Shown in pieces: positions 26,886 through 35,448 of a stretch of 64,000 nt of DNA. The stretch covers positions 744,001 through 808,000 of the forward strand of contig JAAMEZ010000036.1 of assembly GCA_013322215.1 (NCBI GenBank), given 5' to 3'. The position numbers were made by a program, and so were the translations under genes. The first letter of the stretch is position 1. The number at the start of each line of letters is the position of its first letter. The DNA comes from Martinezella rhizogenes (GTDB lineage: Bacteria > Pseudomonadota > Alphaproteobacteria > Rhizobiales > Rhizobiaceae). The notes beneath the pieces were generated by a model that was not told where the DNA came from, did no database searches, and saw only the letters and a list, made by a program, of their open reading frames with translations.

Positions 26886-27446
26886 TCAGCCCTTTTTGCG
26901 ATCCGCGATGAAAGCCGTGAAACCATCGATGAAAGCCGCAAGATTGTGTTTCACTTTCTCGTCGACGATCGCCCCGTTCGCGTCGAAGACACTGCCGGCA
27001 CGTGACACCATCAGCCGGCCGCCGAACCAGGCTTCGGCGCCGAGCGTGCGCAAGACTGTCAGCCAGGCGTTCTGGCTGAGGATGGTGCCGAAATTGCCGG
27101 GCGAAGCGCCGAGAACCGCGATCGGCTTTCCGCCAAAGACCTGGGCGATGTCGGTGGAGGGGCGGCTCATCCAGTCGATGGCGTTCTTGAAGACGCCAGG
27201 GAGCGAATTGTTGTATTCCGGCGTAAACAGGATCAGCCCATCAGCTGAAATGGCGAGGTCCTTGAGTTCCTGCACTTTTCCCGGGATGCCATCCGCCGCC
27301 TCGAGATCGGCGTCGTAAAGCGGTACGCCGTGAATGGTGCGGGCGATCAGCTCGACGCCGTTTGGCGCCAATTCGACGGCCGCGTGTAGCAGGGCCGTGT
27401 TGAAGGAGCCTTTCCGCAGGCTGCCCGATATGCCGAGTATCTTCAT
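26886..27446 (-). CDS. NAD(P)H-dependent FMN reductase
   Basis: A 186-residue flavodoxin-fold reductase: MKILGISGSLRKGSFNTALL carries the FMN phosphate loop, FTPEYNNSLPGVFKNAIDWM is the hallmark of the NADPH-dependent FMN reductase (ChrR/ArsH-like) family, and GASPGNFGTI is the third flavin contact. Such enzymes reduce quinones, chromate or azo dyes in vitro and protect from oxidative stress. ATG at 27446 is preferred to the ATG four codons upstream because GGGGGA then stands at normal spacing. It stands alone between the DMT transporter and nikR. Confidence 0.88.
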   Translation of the reverse strand: MKILGISGSLRKGSFNTALLHAAVELAPNGVELIARTIHGVPLYDADLEAADGIPGKVQELKDLAISADGLILFTPEYNNSLPGVFKNAIDWMSRPSTDIAQVFGGKPIAVLGASPGNFGTILSQNAWLTVLRTLGAEAWFGGRLMVSRAGSVFDANGAIVDEKVKHNLAAFIDGFTAFIADRKKG

Positions 27447-27546
27447 CGCTTCCCCCATTTGCCGTGATGGGAAGACATTTATGCTTTGTCGTCCTTCGTC
27501 AAGGCCTGAGGGAAGCTTATGCAGGGAGGAGAGACTTCAGCTCGAC

Positions 27547-27574
27547 GGATCATGCCGCCCGGACCGCATGATCC
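27547..27574. promoter_or_regulatory. Perfect inverted repeat between nikR and the FMN reductase gene
   Basis: GGATCATGC (27547-27555) is followed ten bases later by its exact reverse complement GCATGATCC (27566-27574). There is no T-run. It lies in the 281-base gap downstream of nikR and upstream of the FMN reductase, so it may be an operator of the latter or a 3' hairpin of the nikR transcript. No other gene is seen in the gap. Confidence 0.4.
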
Positions 27575-27727
27575 GGATGGGCTCGGGCGGTGAGGCCCGA
27601 TCAACGCGGAAGCCGATGCTGGAAACTGTCGACATCACTCGCCCTGTTGAGCCGCTCGGTTTCGGCTCTCAAGGAAAGCATGGTCTATGTCACGGTGTCA
27701 GCTCTGACTGAGTAGTCCGCGGGCAAC

Positions 27728-28177
27728 TCACCCGCCCGCCCCGTCATGCGAATGCGTTTCAGGATGATTTGCGCCATCGCCCGATGGGATGATGTGCAGG
27801 TTCCCGAAACGCACGCCGCGCTGCGTCACGACGCTATCGGCAAAGGTCTTTATCTCGTCCACCTTCCCTTTCAGCACGGAGACTTCGAGGCAATCTTGCC
27901 CATCGATGTGAACATGAAGCGTCGAGACTGAAAGATCGTGGTGATCGTGTTGCGCCGTCGTCAGCCGGCGCGACAGGTCGCGGGTCTCGTGTTCATAGAC
28001 ATAGGCAAGGGCTGCGTAGCATCTCGCTTCGCCGTCTATGGTTGGTTGCGCGCGGGTCACAGCATCGCGGACGAGATCGCGCAAGGTTTCCGAGCGGCTT
28101 GCATAGCCGCGCTGGGCACTGATCTTGTCGATCGTCTCCAGAAGATCGTCATCAATGGTGATGGTAATGCGCTGCAT
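27728..28177 (-). CDS. nikR: Nickel-responsive regulator NikR
   Basis: A 149-residue ribbon-helix-helix regulator: MQRITITIDDDLLETIDKIS and YASRSETLRDLVRDAV form the DNA-binding domain, followed by an ACT-like metal domain. All four nickel ligands of the E. coli protein have counterparts one residue later: His77 (in TAQHDHHDL), His88 and His90 (LHVHIDG) and Cys96 (QDCLEV). The C-terminal tail is His-rich (HPETHSHDG). No nickel transporter is adjacent. It is read in the same direction as cobM, 79 bases behind it, so it may be co-transcribed with the cobalamin genes. Confidence 0.92.
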   Translation of the reverse strand: MQRITITIDDDLLETIDKISAQRGYASRSETLRDLVRDAVTRAQPTIDGEARCYAALAYVYEHETRDLSRRLTTAQHDHHDLSVSTLHVHIDGQDCLEVSVLKGKVDEIKTFADSVVTQRGVRFGNLHIIPSGDGANHPETHSHDGAGG

Positions 28178-28256
28178 TTCCTGATCCTCTTTTGCCCCGC
28201 GGCTTGCCGCGGTCGACTAGAGGAAATTTCGAGAAGATTTGCAACGGTGCCCAGCG

Positions 28257-29015
28257 CTATTGCCGGCCGCGGAAACGGCGCTGATAGGTGGGGTCATAGA
28301 GCGAACTTTCGCGGAAATCGCTGGCGGAAAGCGACGGCCCGACGAAGATCAGGGCGGTGCGCTCGATCGGATCGGCGGCCACCTGCGCTTCGATCGTCGC
28401 TAGCGTGCCTCGAATGATCCGCTCATCAGGCCAGGAAGCCTTGACGACGATCGCGACCGGGCAATCGGGGCCATAGAGCGGTGTCAGGTCCTCGACCACT
28501 TCTTTGAGCGCGTGGATTGCCAGATGGATGGCAAGTGTGGCTCCAGTCGCACCGAATTTCTCCAGCGTCTCGTTGTTCGGCATGGGCGAGGCACGACCGG
28601 ACACGCGGGTCAGGACAAGGCTTTGAGCCACTGCCGGGATGGTCAGCTCACGTCCAAGCGCCGAAGCGGCCGCGGCAAAAGCGGGAACGCCGGGGGTCAA
28701 CGTATAATCAATGTCATGCTGCGCGAGCCTGCGGATCTGTTCGGCGACCGCGCTCCAGACCGAGAGATCGCCGGAATGCAGGCGCGCGACATCCTCGCCG
28801 GCGGCGGCCGCTTTCAGATACTCCGCCTCGATCTCGTCGAGCGACATCGGCGCGGTATCGATGATGCGGGCGCCGGGCGGGCAATATTGCAGCAGTTCCG
28901 GCGAAACGATCGAGCCGGCATAAAGGCAGACCGGGCACTTGCCGATCAGATCCCGGCCACGCACCGTGATCAGGTCGGCGGCTCCCGGGCCTGCGCCAAT
29001 GAAATGCACTGTCAT
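28257..29015 (-). CDS. cobM: Precorrin-4 C11-methyltransferase CobM
   Basis: A 252-residue SAM-dependent tetrapyrrole methylase converting precorrin-4 to precorrin-5. The family signatures are present: TVHFIGAGPGAADLITVRG at the N-terminus, EDVARLHSGDLSVWSAVAEQ and the mid-protein YTLTPGVPAFAAAASALG. Late parts carry LAIHLAIHALKEVVEDLTP and PVAIVVKASWPDE. It lies 19 bases after cobL, is the last cob gene of the minus-strand run, and is followed by nikR. Confidence 0.93.
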   Translation of the reverse strand: MTVHFIGAGPGAADLITVRGRDLIGKCPVCLYAGSIVSPELLQYCPPGARIIDTAPMSLDEIEAEYLKAAAAGEDVARLHSGDLSVWSAVAEQIRRLAQHDIDYTLTPGVPAFAAAASALGRELTIPAVAQSLVLTRVSGRASPMPNNETLEKFGATGATLAIHLAIHALKEVVEDLTPLYGPDCPVAIVVKASWPDERIIRGTLATIEAQVAADPIERTALIFVGPSLSASDFRESSLYDPTYQRRFRGRQ

Positions 29016-29034
29016 CGCTCTACCTCATTCTGAT

Positions 29035-30261
29035 TTATGGCTTTACCCACGACCATTGCGTCACCGGCATGGCTGGCCGCCAGCCGGTCATGCGGCCGAC
29101 GGGTGCGGCGCGCGCAATGTCGATGCGGATCAGTGAGCCGCCTCGGCGTGCCTGTTCGGCCAGCAGCAGCGCTTCCATTTCGGTGGTGACGGCATTGGCA
29201 ACGAGCCTGCCGCCGCTTTTCAGCTGGCCGATCGCGGCCTCCAGCACGCCAGCGTCGCTGCCGCCTCCGCCGATGAAGATCGCATCCGGTGCCGCAAGAC
29301 CGGAAAGAGCCGCCGGTGCCTCGCCTTCGACGATGATCAGGCCCGGCACGCCGAAATTTGCGACATTGCGACGGATACGCTCCGCGCGCTCAGGCGATGC
29401 TTCGATGGCAATGGCACGTAGCGAGGGATCGGCCAGCATCCATTCGATGCCGATCGAACCGGAACCGGCTCCGATATCCCAGAGCAACTCGCCATGGCGC
29501 GGCGCAAGCGCCGACAACGTGATTGCGCGGATCTGCCGCTTGGTGATCTGGCCGTCATGCTCGAAAAGCTCGTCGGCCAAGCCGGCGCTGAGCGGCAAAA
29601 TCCGAGCACCGGCGTCCGCTTTGACCTCGACTGCGCAGATGTTCAGATCATTGATGCCGGAGAGAGTGAAATCGGCCGCAGTGTGCCGGGAAACCTTCTC
29701 ATGCGGACCGCCAAGCGCCTCCAGAACCGTAAGCTCGGAGGGGCCAAAGCCTGAGCCTTGCAGTAAGGCGGCCAATTCGGCGGGGCCTTCGCCATCGGAT
29801 GTCAGCGCCAGGATCTTGCGGCCGGGATGCAGATGCGGCCGGATCAGATCGATCGGCCGCCCGTGGAGCGAGAGAACCGTTGTTTCTTGCAAGGGCCAGC
29901 CGAGGCGCGATGCGGCAAGGCTGAAGGAGGATGGTGCCGGAATGACGGTCATTTCAGAAGCCGGGATGCGTCGTGAAAGTGTTACCCCGACGCCGTAGAA
30001 GAAGGGATCACCGGAGGCGAGAACCACCGTCGGCTTGCCTTGGCGGGCGAGCACCGCCTCGACAGACTTTTCGAATGGTGAAAGCCAAGCGTGCGTTTCA
30101 CCTGTTATCAATGAGCCCATCAACTCGAGGTGGCGCGCGCCGCCAAAGACAATTGATGCTTCGGCGATCAGCCGTTTGCTCTCGTCGCCGAGCCCGGCTG
30201 GACCGTCCTCGCCGATGCCGATAAGAGTGAGCCAGCGTTGAATTGAAGGTGTCTCAGCCAT
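29035..30261 (-). CDS. cobL: Precorrin-6B C5,15-methyltransferase (decarboxylating) CobL
   Basis: A 408-residue two-domain enzyme. The N-terminal tetrapyrrole methylase half (WLTLIGIGEDGPAGLGDES, VVLASGDPFFYGVGVTL) is followed by a CbiT-like methyltransferase half with the SAM motif LLWDIGAGSGSIGIEWMLAD at about 245-264. It methylates C5 and C15 and removes the acetate carboxyl of ring C, giving precorrin-8. ATG 30261 (MAETPSIQRW) shares bases with the ATG of divergent cobK (30260). An alternative start five codons upstream (30276) would lie inside cobK. Confidence 0.92.
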   Translation of the reverse strand: MAETPSIQRWLTLIGIGEDGPAGLGDESKRLIAEASIVFGGARHLELMGSLITGETHAWLSPFEKSVEAVLARQGKPTVVLASGDPFFYGVGVTLSRRIPASEMTVIPAPSSFSLAASRLGWPLQETTVLSLHGRPIDLIRPHLHPGRKILALTSDGEGPAELAALLQGSGFGPSELTVLEALGGPHEKVSRHTAADFTLSGINDLNICAVEVKADAGARILPLSAGLADELFEHDGQITKRQIRAITLSALAPRHGELLWDIGAGSGSIGIEWMLADPSLRAIAIEASPERAERIRRNVANFGVPGLIIVEGEAPAALSGLAAPDAIFIGGGGSDAGVLEAAIGQLKSGGRLVANAVTTEMEALLLAEQARRGGSLIRIDIARAAPVGRMTGWRPAMPVTQWSWVKP

Positions 30262-31030
30262 GGGCAAGGCCCGCATTCTGATCCTGGGCGGTACGACGGA
30301 GGCCCGCGCGCTGGCAACGTCGCTCGCCTCTCGCGGAGATCTCGAGGTCGTTCTGTCGCTTGCCGGCAGAACCGCCGATCCGGCCCCGCAGCCCGTTCCG
30401 GTGCGCAGCGGCGGTTTCGGCGGCGCCGAGGGGCTTGCTCGCTATGTCCGTGATGAAGCGATCGATCTGGTGATCGACGCCACCCATCCCTTCGCGGCCC
30501 GCATTTCCGCCAATGCCGCGCAGGCGGCTGCTGAATGTGCCGTGACCGCCTTTGCCTTGCGCCGTCCGGCCTGGGTGCCGGTCGAAGGCGATAACTGGCT
30601 CTCGGTGCATAGCGTTTCGCAGGCTATCGCCGCGCTCGGCGCAGCGCCCTTGCGCGTTTTCCTCGCAACCGGCCGGCAGGAGGCGCATCAGGCGAACGCG
30701 GCGCCGCAGCACCTTTACTGGGTTCGCAGCGTCGATCCCGTCGAGCCGCCGCTGACGGTGCCTCATGTCAGCTATATCCACAGCCGGGGGCCGTTCCGAC
30801 TGGCTGATGAACTCGACATGCTGCAACACCATCAGATCGAGGTCGTCGTCGCCAAGAACAGCGGCGGCGCCGCGACTTACGGCAAGATCGAGGCAGCAAG
30901 GCGTCTCGGCATCAAGGTGATCATGGCCGAGCGCGCAGAGACCGCCGGCTTGCCGGTGGTCGAAACGGTGGAGGCTGCGCTCGGCCGGATCGATCATTTC
31001 GTCTCTTCCCTGATGAAGCGCGGCGTATAG
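30260..31030 (+). CDS. cobK: Precorrin-6A reductase CobK
   Basis: A 256-residue NADPH-dependent reductase forming precorrin-6B. Marks are ARILILGGTTEARALATSLA at the N-terminus, LVIDATHPFAARISANAAQA at about 73-92, VFLATGRQEAHQ and VVVAKNSGGAATYGKIEAA. It is the only cob gene on the plus strand: its start codon overlaps the start of cobL and its last 37 bases overlap the end of cobJ. It therefore has no intergenic promoter, and its transcription must start inside cobL. Confidence 0.92.
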   Translation: MGKARILILGGTTEARALATSLASRGDLEVVLSLAGRTADPAPQPVPVRSGGFGGAEGLARYVRDEAIDLVIDATHPFAARISANAAQAAAECAVTAFALRRPAWVPVEGDNWLSVHSVSQAIAALGAAPLRVFLATGRQEAHQANAAPQHLYWVRSVDPVEPPLTVPHVSYIHSRGPFRLADELDMLQHHQIEVVVAKNSGGAATYGKIEAARRLGIKVIMAERAETAGLPVVETVEAALGRIDHFVSSLMKRGV

Positions 31031-31758
31031 ACCAGATCCGGGCGTCCTTTGCGGGCAATGACGCGGGTCTCGGCGGAGCCGATGATGACGCAGGTTGCCA
31101 TATCGGCTTGCGAAGCCTCCGCCTTGGCAAGCCGTGCCACCGTCATGCGTTCGTCGGGCCGGCCGGCGGCGCGGCCGAAAATGATCGGCGTATCAGCAGG
31201 CAAAATGTCACGGACGATTTCGAAAGCCTTGCCGAGTTGCCAGGGCCGCGCCTTGCTGATCGGATTGTAAAGCGCGATCACGAAGCCTGCCTCGGCGACC
31301 GCACGAAGCCGGTTTTCGATGAGCGGCCAGGGTTTTAGATTGTCCGACAGTGAGATTGCGCAAAAATCGTGCCCGAGAGGGGCGCCGATGCGCGCAGCGA
31401 CCGCAAGCATGGCCGTAATACCGGGCACGACGATCAGGTCTACCGTGCGCCATTCCACTGGTCCGTCATCGATCGCCTCGCAGATGGCTGCCGCCATGGC
31501 AAAGACGCCGGGATCGCCGCCGGAGACGACGCAGACGTTGACGCCGGCAGCAGCCCGCTGCAACGCTACCTTGGCGCGATCCAATTCCTCGCGATTGTCG
31601 GATGCCTGACGGATCTGGTCGTTGCGCAGTGTCAGGCGGTCGAGATAAGGACCGTAACCATAGAATTCATGGGAATCCGCGACAGCAGCCAGCGCCTCCG
31701 GCGTCGTCTGCTCAGGCTTGCCGGGGCCGGTGCCGATCACATAGAGACGCCCGCTCAT
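30994..31758 (-). CDS. cobJ: Precorrin-3B C17-methyltransferase CobJ
   Basis: A 254-residue SAM-dependent methylase that methylates C17 and contracts the ring, giving precorrin-4. Signatures: RLYVIGTGPGKPEQTTPEAL, FYGYGPYLDRL, VCVVSGGDPGVFAMAAAICE, LIVVPGITAMLAVAARIGAP and VIALYNPISKARPWQLGKAF, all typical of CobJ/CbiH. ATG 31758 overlaps the stop of cobI (ATGA). Its 3' end overlaps the 3' end of cobK by 37 bases in opposite orientation. Confidence 0.93.
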   Translation of the reverse strand: MSGRLYVIGTGPGKPEQTTPEALAAVADSHEFYGYGPYLDRLTLRNDQIRQASDNREELDRAKVALQRAAAGVNVCVVSGGDPGVFAMAAAICEAIDDGPVEWRTVDLIVVPGITAMLAVAARIGAPLGHDFCAISLSDNLKPWPLIENRLRAVAEAGFVIALYNPISKARPWQLGKAFEIVRDILPADTPIIFGRAAGRPDERMTVARLAKAEASQADMATCVIIGSAETRVIARKGRPDLVYTPRFIREETK

Positions 31759-32492
31759 GGCCTGTTTTCCCAACCGGGGACGAGAACCAGCGAGAAATAG
31801 GGTGCCTCGGCATCGTCGCGGCTTGCAAGCGGCGTCATGGCGCCGTTTGCCATCGTGCCCCGCTCGACATAGATCGCTTCCTCCAGCCGGCCGGCAGCAT
31901 CAAGCGCGCGGCGGATTTTTGGCAGGTTGCGGCCGACTTTCATGATGACGGCGGCCTGCGTATCGCCCAGGCGGCGGGTAAGCTCGGCTTCCGCCATCGT
32001 TCCCGGCAGCACCGAGAGAACGTCGTCTCCCTGCACCATCGGCAATCCGGCCAGCGACCAGCAGCCCGACATGGCCGTCACGCCGGGTATGACTTCGGTC
32101 GGGAAACGATCGGCAAGGCGCACATGCAGATGCATATAGGAGCCGTAAAAGAGCGGATCGCCCTCGCTGAGCACGGCAACCGTCTTTCCCTCACGCAGAT
32201 GCGCCGCCACCATTTCGGCCGAAGCATCGTAGAAGGCGGTAATCTGACTAAGATACTCCGGTGCGTCCTTATCGATCTCGGTCGTGACCGGATAGTAGAG
32301 CGGCAGCAGTTTTACGTCTGTTCTCATAAACTCGCCGACGATGGCCTTGCCGTTGCCGCCTCTGCCCTGCTTGGCAAAGTAGGCGACGACATCGGCGCGT
32401 TCGAGAGCCTTGACAGCCTTGACCGTCAGCAGTTCGGGATCGCCAGGGCCGGTGCCGAGGCCGATCAGCTGTCCATTGGATGGCGCGCTCAT
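31755..32492 (-). CDS. cobI: Precorrin-2 C20-methyltransferase CobI
   Basis: A 245-residue SAM-dependent methylase making precorrin-3A, the first committed step of the corrin branch here. Signatures: LIGLGTGPGDPELLTVKAVK, TVAVLSEGDPLFYGSYMHLH, EVIPGVTAMSGCWSLAGLPM and AAVIMKVGRNLPKI. It is coupled by four-base overlaps to cobH upstream and cobJ downstream. Confidence 0.93.
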   Translation of the reverse strand: MSAPSNGQLIGLGTGPGDPELLTVKAVKALERADVVAYFAKQGRGGNGKAIVGEFMRTDVKLLPLYYPVTTEIDKDAPEYLSQITAFYDASAEMVAAHLREGKTVAVLSEGDPLFYGSYMHLHVRLADRFPTEVIPGVTAMSGCWSLAGLPMVQGDDVLSVLPGTMAEAELTRRLGDTQAAVIMKVGRNLPKIRRALDAAGRLEEAIYVERGTMANGAMTPLASRDDAEAPYFSLVLVPGWENRP

Positions 32493-33121
32493 AGGCCCGG
32501 CCTCGCCAAGGCATTGAGGGCGGCGGCCGTCATGGCACTGCCGCCAAGCCTGCCGCGCACGATGGCAAAGGGAACGCCGTAGGAATTTTCGGCGAGCGCA
32601 TCCTTCGATTCCGCCGCGCCAACGAAGCCGACGGGCATGCCGATGATGGCAGCAGGCTTCGGCGCACCGTCACACAGCATTTCCAAAAGGTGAAAGAGGG
32701 CCGTCGGCGCATTGCCGATGGCGACGATCGAGCCGGCAAGGCGATCGGTCCAAAGATGCATGGCGGCAGCCGAACGTGTATTGCCGATCGACTTGGCGAT
32801 CTCGGCCGTACGCGGGTCCTGCAAGGTGCAGATCACCTCGTTGGCAGCCGGCAGGCGGCCACGGGTCACGCCGCGAGCGACCATTTCCGCATCGCAGAAG
32901 ATCGGCGCACCGTCAGTCAGCGCCTTGCGGGCGGATGCGACGAAATCGGGGGAGAACAGGAAGTGCTCCGCCGCCTCCACCAATCCGCAGGCATGGATCA
33001 TGCGGACTGCGACATCGGCCTCGGCTTCGGGGAAACGCTTGAGATCGGCTTCGCTGCGGATGATCGCGAAGGAGCGTTCATAGATCGCATCTCCCTCGCG
33101 GATATAGTCATAGTCAGGCAT
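32489..33121 (-). CDS. cobH: Precorrin-8X methylmutase CobH
   Basis: A 210-residue mutase moving the C11 methyl group to C12 to give hydrogenobyrinate. Visible marks: IREGDAIYERSFAIIRSEAD, VAVRMIHACGLVEAAEHFLF (the active-site histidine lies in MIHACG), GAPIFCDAEMVARGVTRGRL, IAIGNAPTALFHLLEMLC-like segment near residue 135, and IIGMPVGFVGAAESKDAL. It lies two bases after cobG and overlaps cobI by four bases. Confidence 0.93.
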   Translation of the reverse strand: MPDYDYIREGDAIYERSFAIIRSEADLKRFPEAEADVAVRMIHACGLVEAAEHFLFSPDFVASARKALTDGAPIFCDAEMVARGVTRGRLPAANEVICTLQDPRTAEIAKSIGNTRSAAAMHLWTDRLAGSIVAIGNAPTALFHLLEMLCDGAPKPAAIIGMPVGFVGAAESKDALAENSYGVPFAIVRGRLGGSAMTAAALNALARPGL

Positions 33122-33123
33122 TT

Positions 33124-34551
33124 CTATCCCTGTCGTAAAGCCGTCGCGATTGCGTCCCGGCCGAGCCGTTTAAGACACTGCTGCGCCGATTCGCCAGCAG
33201 CTTTGTTGTTTCGTACCAGTTCTCCGAGCGCAGCCAGCGCTGATTTCAGGCCTTCCTTGTGGATGTAAGCCACCGGCTCTGATGATGATGACCCATTTAC
33301 GACAATAGCATAGCCTGTTGCAGCACCGACGATGGTCAGCATTGTCGGGGACGGGTGGGCGCAGCCCTTTGTGCAGCCGGACAGATGGACTTTGAGCGAT
33401 CCGTCAAGCAGTTCGGCTCCGACATCGACCAGATCGGCGGCCGCCTGTTTCGTTGCATAGTAGGCCGAGGCGCACGCGCCGGCGCCGGCGCAGGGGATTG
33501 CATAATTTGCCGGATCGTCGGCCCGCGTCTGGAGGCCGCAATCGGCTGCCACGGCGAGGATGTCGTCTATGCGATCGCCTGGAAGCCCGAGCAACAGCAG
33601 GCTGTGCTCCGGTCCCGTCCGAATTTCGAGCACTCCGGCCAGTTCGGCTACGTCGAGAAAGCGGACGAGCTCTTGCGCCTGGATCTGACCGAAGGCTGGG
33701 CGCAGGCCGAGGGCCGAATGCTGCTTGTCGAGCGGGATGACGCCGACAGGAGAGGTCGATAGAACGCGTTCGGGGCGTGAGAAACCGTGAACGGCAGGAA
33801 ACTGCGCCTGCAGCGAGGCAATGTCCAGATCGCGACCACGGGCGCGGGGTCCGATTGCGGTCAAGGTTTTGAGCAGTGTGATGACACCGGCGATCGCCTC
33901 TTCGCCGGGCAAGGCGGCAAGTGGTACAGCTGTCGCGTCGGTTCCGGCGATGGCGAGCGTCCAAAACTCTCGGCCATCGGTGGCATGGGTGGCTTTCAGT
34001 CGGATATCCGCTGTCAGTTCGTCGAGTGTGAGCCGACCGCTGCCGTCGACGATAATGGCGAGCTTGGCGGCCAGCAGCGGCTTGGGATGAAGGGAATCGA
34101 CTGCGTTGCGCAGGCGTTCAGCGAGCCCGCGTGCATCAGCGATCTCCGACGGATCGATGCCGCTGAGCGGCGGGACTTCGATCGCGACGCCGCTCTCCGG
34201 CACGATGCCGGCGCGATCGATATCGGCGGCCAGCCCGGGCATGCTTTGCGGCGTCATGCCGCGCAGCTGAAAATTGCCGCGCGCCGTGATCTCGATTAGG
34301 CCGTTGCCGTGCTTTTCTGTAGCCTCGGCCAAGGCGCGCAACTGCGCAACCGTCAGGCCTGGCGTCGATGGCCGCAGGCGAACGAGCAAACCGTCGCCCG
34401 TCTGCATCGGCGCGCTCAGGGAGGGACAGGCGCCGCGAACCATGGAGGGTACGGGCGATGCAACGTCATCGTGACCGGCCTCTCCTTGCGAGAGGCACGC
34501 TTGTCCCTTTACCGTCTGCGCGTTAGCCGCAACCATAAGACTGCCCTTCAT
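33124..34551 (-). CDS. cobG: Precorrin-3B synthase CobG
   Basis: A 475-residue iron-sulfur monooxygenase of the sulfite/nitrite reductase fold that makes precorrin-3B with oxygen, so this is the aerobic pathway. Two ferredoxin-like half domains are seen (GLLVRLRPSTPGLTVAQLRA near 55 and ARGNFQLRGMTPQ). The cluster cysteines are PCAGAGACASAYY and LSGCTKGCAHPS near residues 350-400. The start is uncertain among three ATGs (34560, 34551, 34536); 34551 has AAGGAA nine bases upstream. cobF lies 57 bases upstream and cobH two bases downstream. Confidence 0.91.
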   Translation of the reverse strand: MKGSLMVAANAQTVKGQACLSQGEAGHDDVASPVPSMVRGACPSLSAPMQTGDGLLVRLRPSTPGLTVAQLRALAEATEKHGNGLIEITARGNFQLRGMTPQSMPGLAADIDRAGIVPESGVAIEVPPLSGIDPSEIADARGLAERLRNAVDSLHPKPLLAAKLAIIVDGSGRLTLDELTADIRLKATHATDGREFWTLAIAGTDATAVPLAALPGEEAIAGVITLLKTLTAIGPRARGRDLDIASLQAQFPAVHGFSRPERVLSTSPVGVIPLDKQHSALGLRPAFGQIQAQELVRFLDVAELAGVLEIRTGPEHSLLLLGLPGDRIDDILAVAADCGLQTRADDPANYAIPCAGAGACASAYYATKQAAADLVDVGAELLDGSLKVHLSGCTKGCAHPSPTMLTIVGAATGYAIVVNGSSSSEPVAYIHKEGLKSALAALGELVRNNKAAGESAQQCLKRLGRDAIATALRQG

Positions 34552-34608
34552 AAGGGACATTTCCTTGCATAAACCGGATCGGCGGGCAAACGATTTGGCA
34601 TTTGGCTT

Positions 34609-35385
34609 TTATGCGAGATCGTCGAAATCCTGCCCCTTGCGCATGAGGTAGATATCCATGATCCACCCATGCCGGGCGCGGGCCTCTGCCCGAACAGTAA
34701 GAATCTGCTCGGAAACGTCGGCAAGCCTGCCGGCGATGGTGATCTCGTCCTTGGTGCCGAGATAGGCTCCCCAATAGATATAGGCATCGGGGTCGTCGAT
34801 CTTGCTGAAGGCCTGCTCGCCATCGAGCATGACCACGGCCGTTTCGACAACGCCCGGAAAGCTCTCGGCGAGCCGCCGGCCTGTCGTGATCTGGACCGGC
34901 TTGCCGACGAGGTTGAGCGGGATGCGATGGCTTGCCGTCAACGCCTGGATGCTGGTGATGCCGGGAATGACGCTATAATCGAGGGCAACATTCCCCCGAC
35001 CGACGACGCGCTCGAGAATGCGCAACGTGCTGTCGTAAAGGCCCGGATCTCCCCAGACCAGAAAGGCGGCGCTCTGGCTTTCTGTCAGCTGCTCCAGAAA
35101 CAGCCGTTCATAGGTCGTGGAAATCGCCTCATGCCATTCGTCGACGCTCTGCACATAGCTGCGGTCCGCCGTCTGGCGTGAGGGCACGTCATAGCTAACG
35201 AAGCGCGTCGCTTTATTTGTGACATAGCGCTCGCAGATCTCCTTGCGGACATCGGCGAGTTCGGCCTTGGCCGCACCTTTGCTGGGGATGAGAATGACAT
35301 CGGCTGCATTCAGCGCATTGATCGCCTGCACGGTCAGATGTTCGGGATTTCCCGTGCCGATACCGACGATGTGGATATGCCGCAT
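34609..35385 (-). CDS. cobF: Precorrin-6A synthase (deacetylating) CobF
   Basis: A 258-residue SAM-dependent methylase that methylates C1 and expels acetate from precorrin-5. Signatures: IHIVGIGTGNPEHLTVQAIN, ADVILIPSKGAAKAELADVR, FLVWGDPGLYDSTLRILERV, SVIPGITSIQALTASHRIPL and IYWGAYLGTKDEITIAG. ATG at 35385 (MRHIHIVG) is preferred to an in-frame start at 35433, since the fold starts there. It heads the run cobF-G-H-I-J; the AraC-type gene on the same strand ends 63 bases upstream. I looked for a cobalamin riboswitch in this leader and found none. Confidence 0.92.
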   Translation of the reverse strand: MRHIHIVGIGTGNPEHLTVQAINALNAADVILIPSKGAAKAELADVRKEICERYVTNKATRFVSYDVPSRQTADRSYVQSVDEWHEAISTTYERLFLEQLTESQSAAFLVWGDPGLYDSTLRILERVVGRGNVALDYSVIPGITSIQALTASHRIPLNLVGKPVQITTGRRLAESFPGVVETAVVMLDGEQAFSKIDDPDAYIYWGAYLGTKDEITIAGRLADVSEQILTVRAEARARHGWIMDIYLMRKGQDFDDLA

Positions 35386-35448
35386 ATGCTTGCCCTCGCT
35401 CTTCAGCGCTGTTTGCCGGAAGCGCTCGGCCATTTCAAGAGTAGACGT

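Noticed and set aside
35386..35448. Cobalamin riboswitch upstream of cobF
   Set aside because: The gap is only 63 bases and lacks the B12-box consensus; none seen upstream of cobG either.
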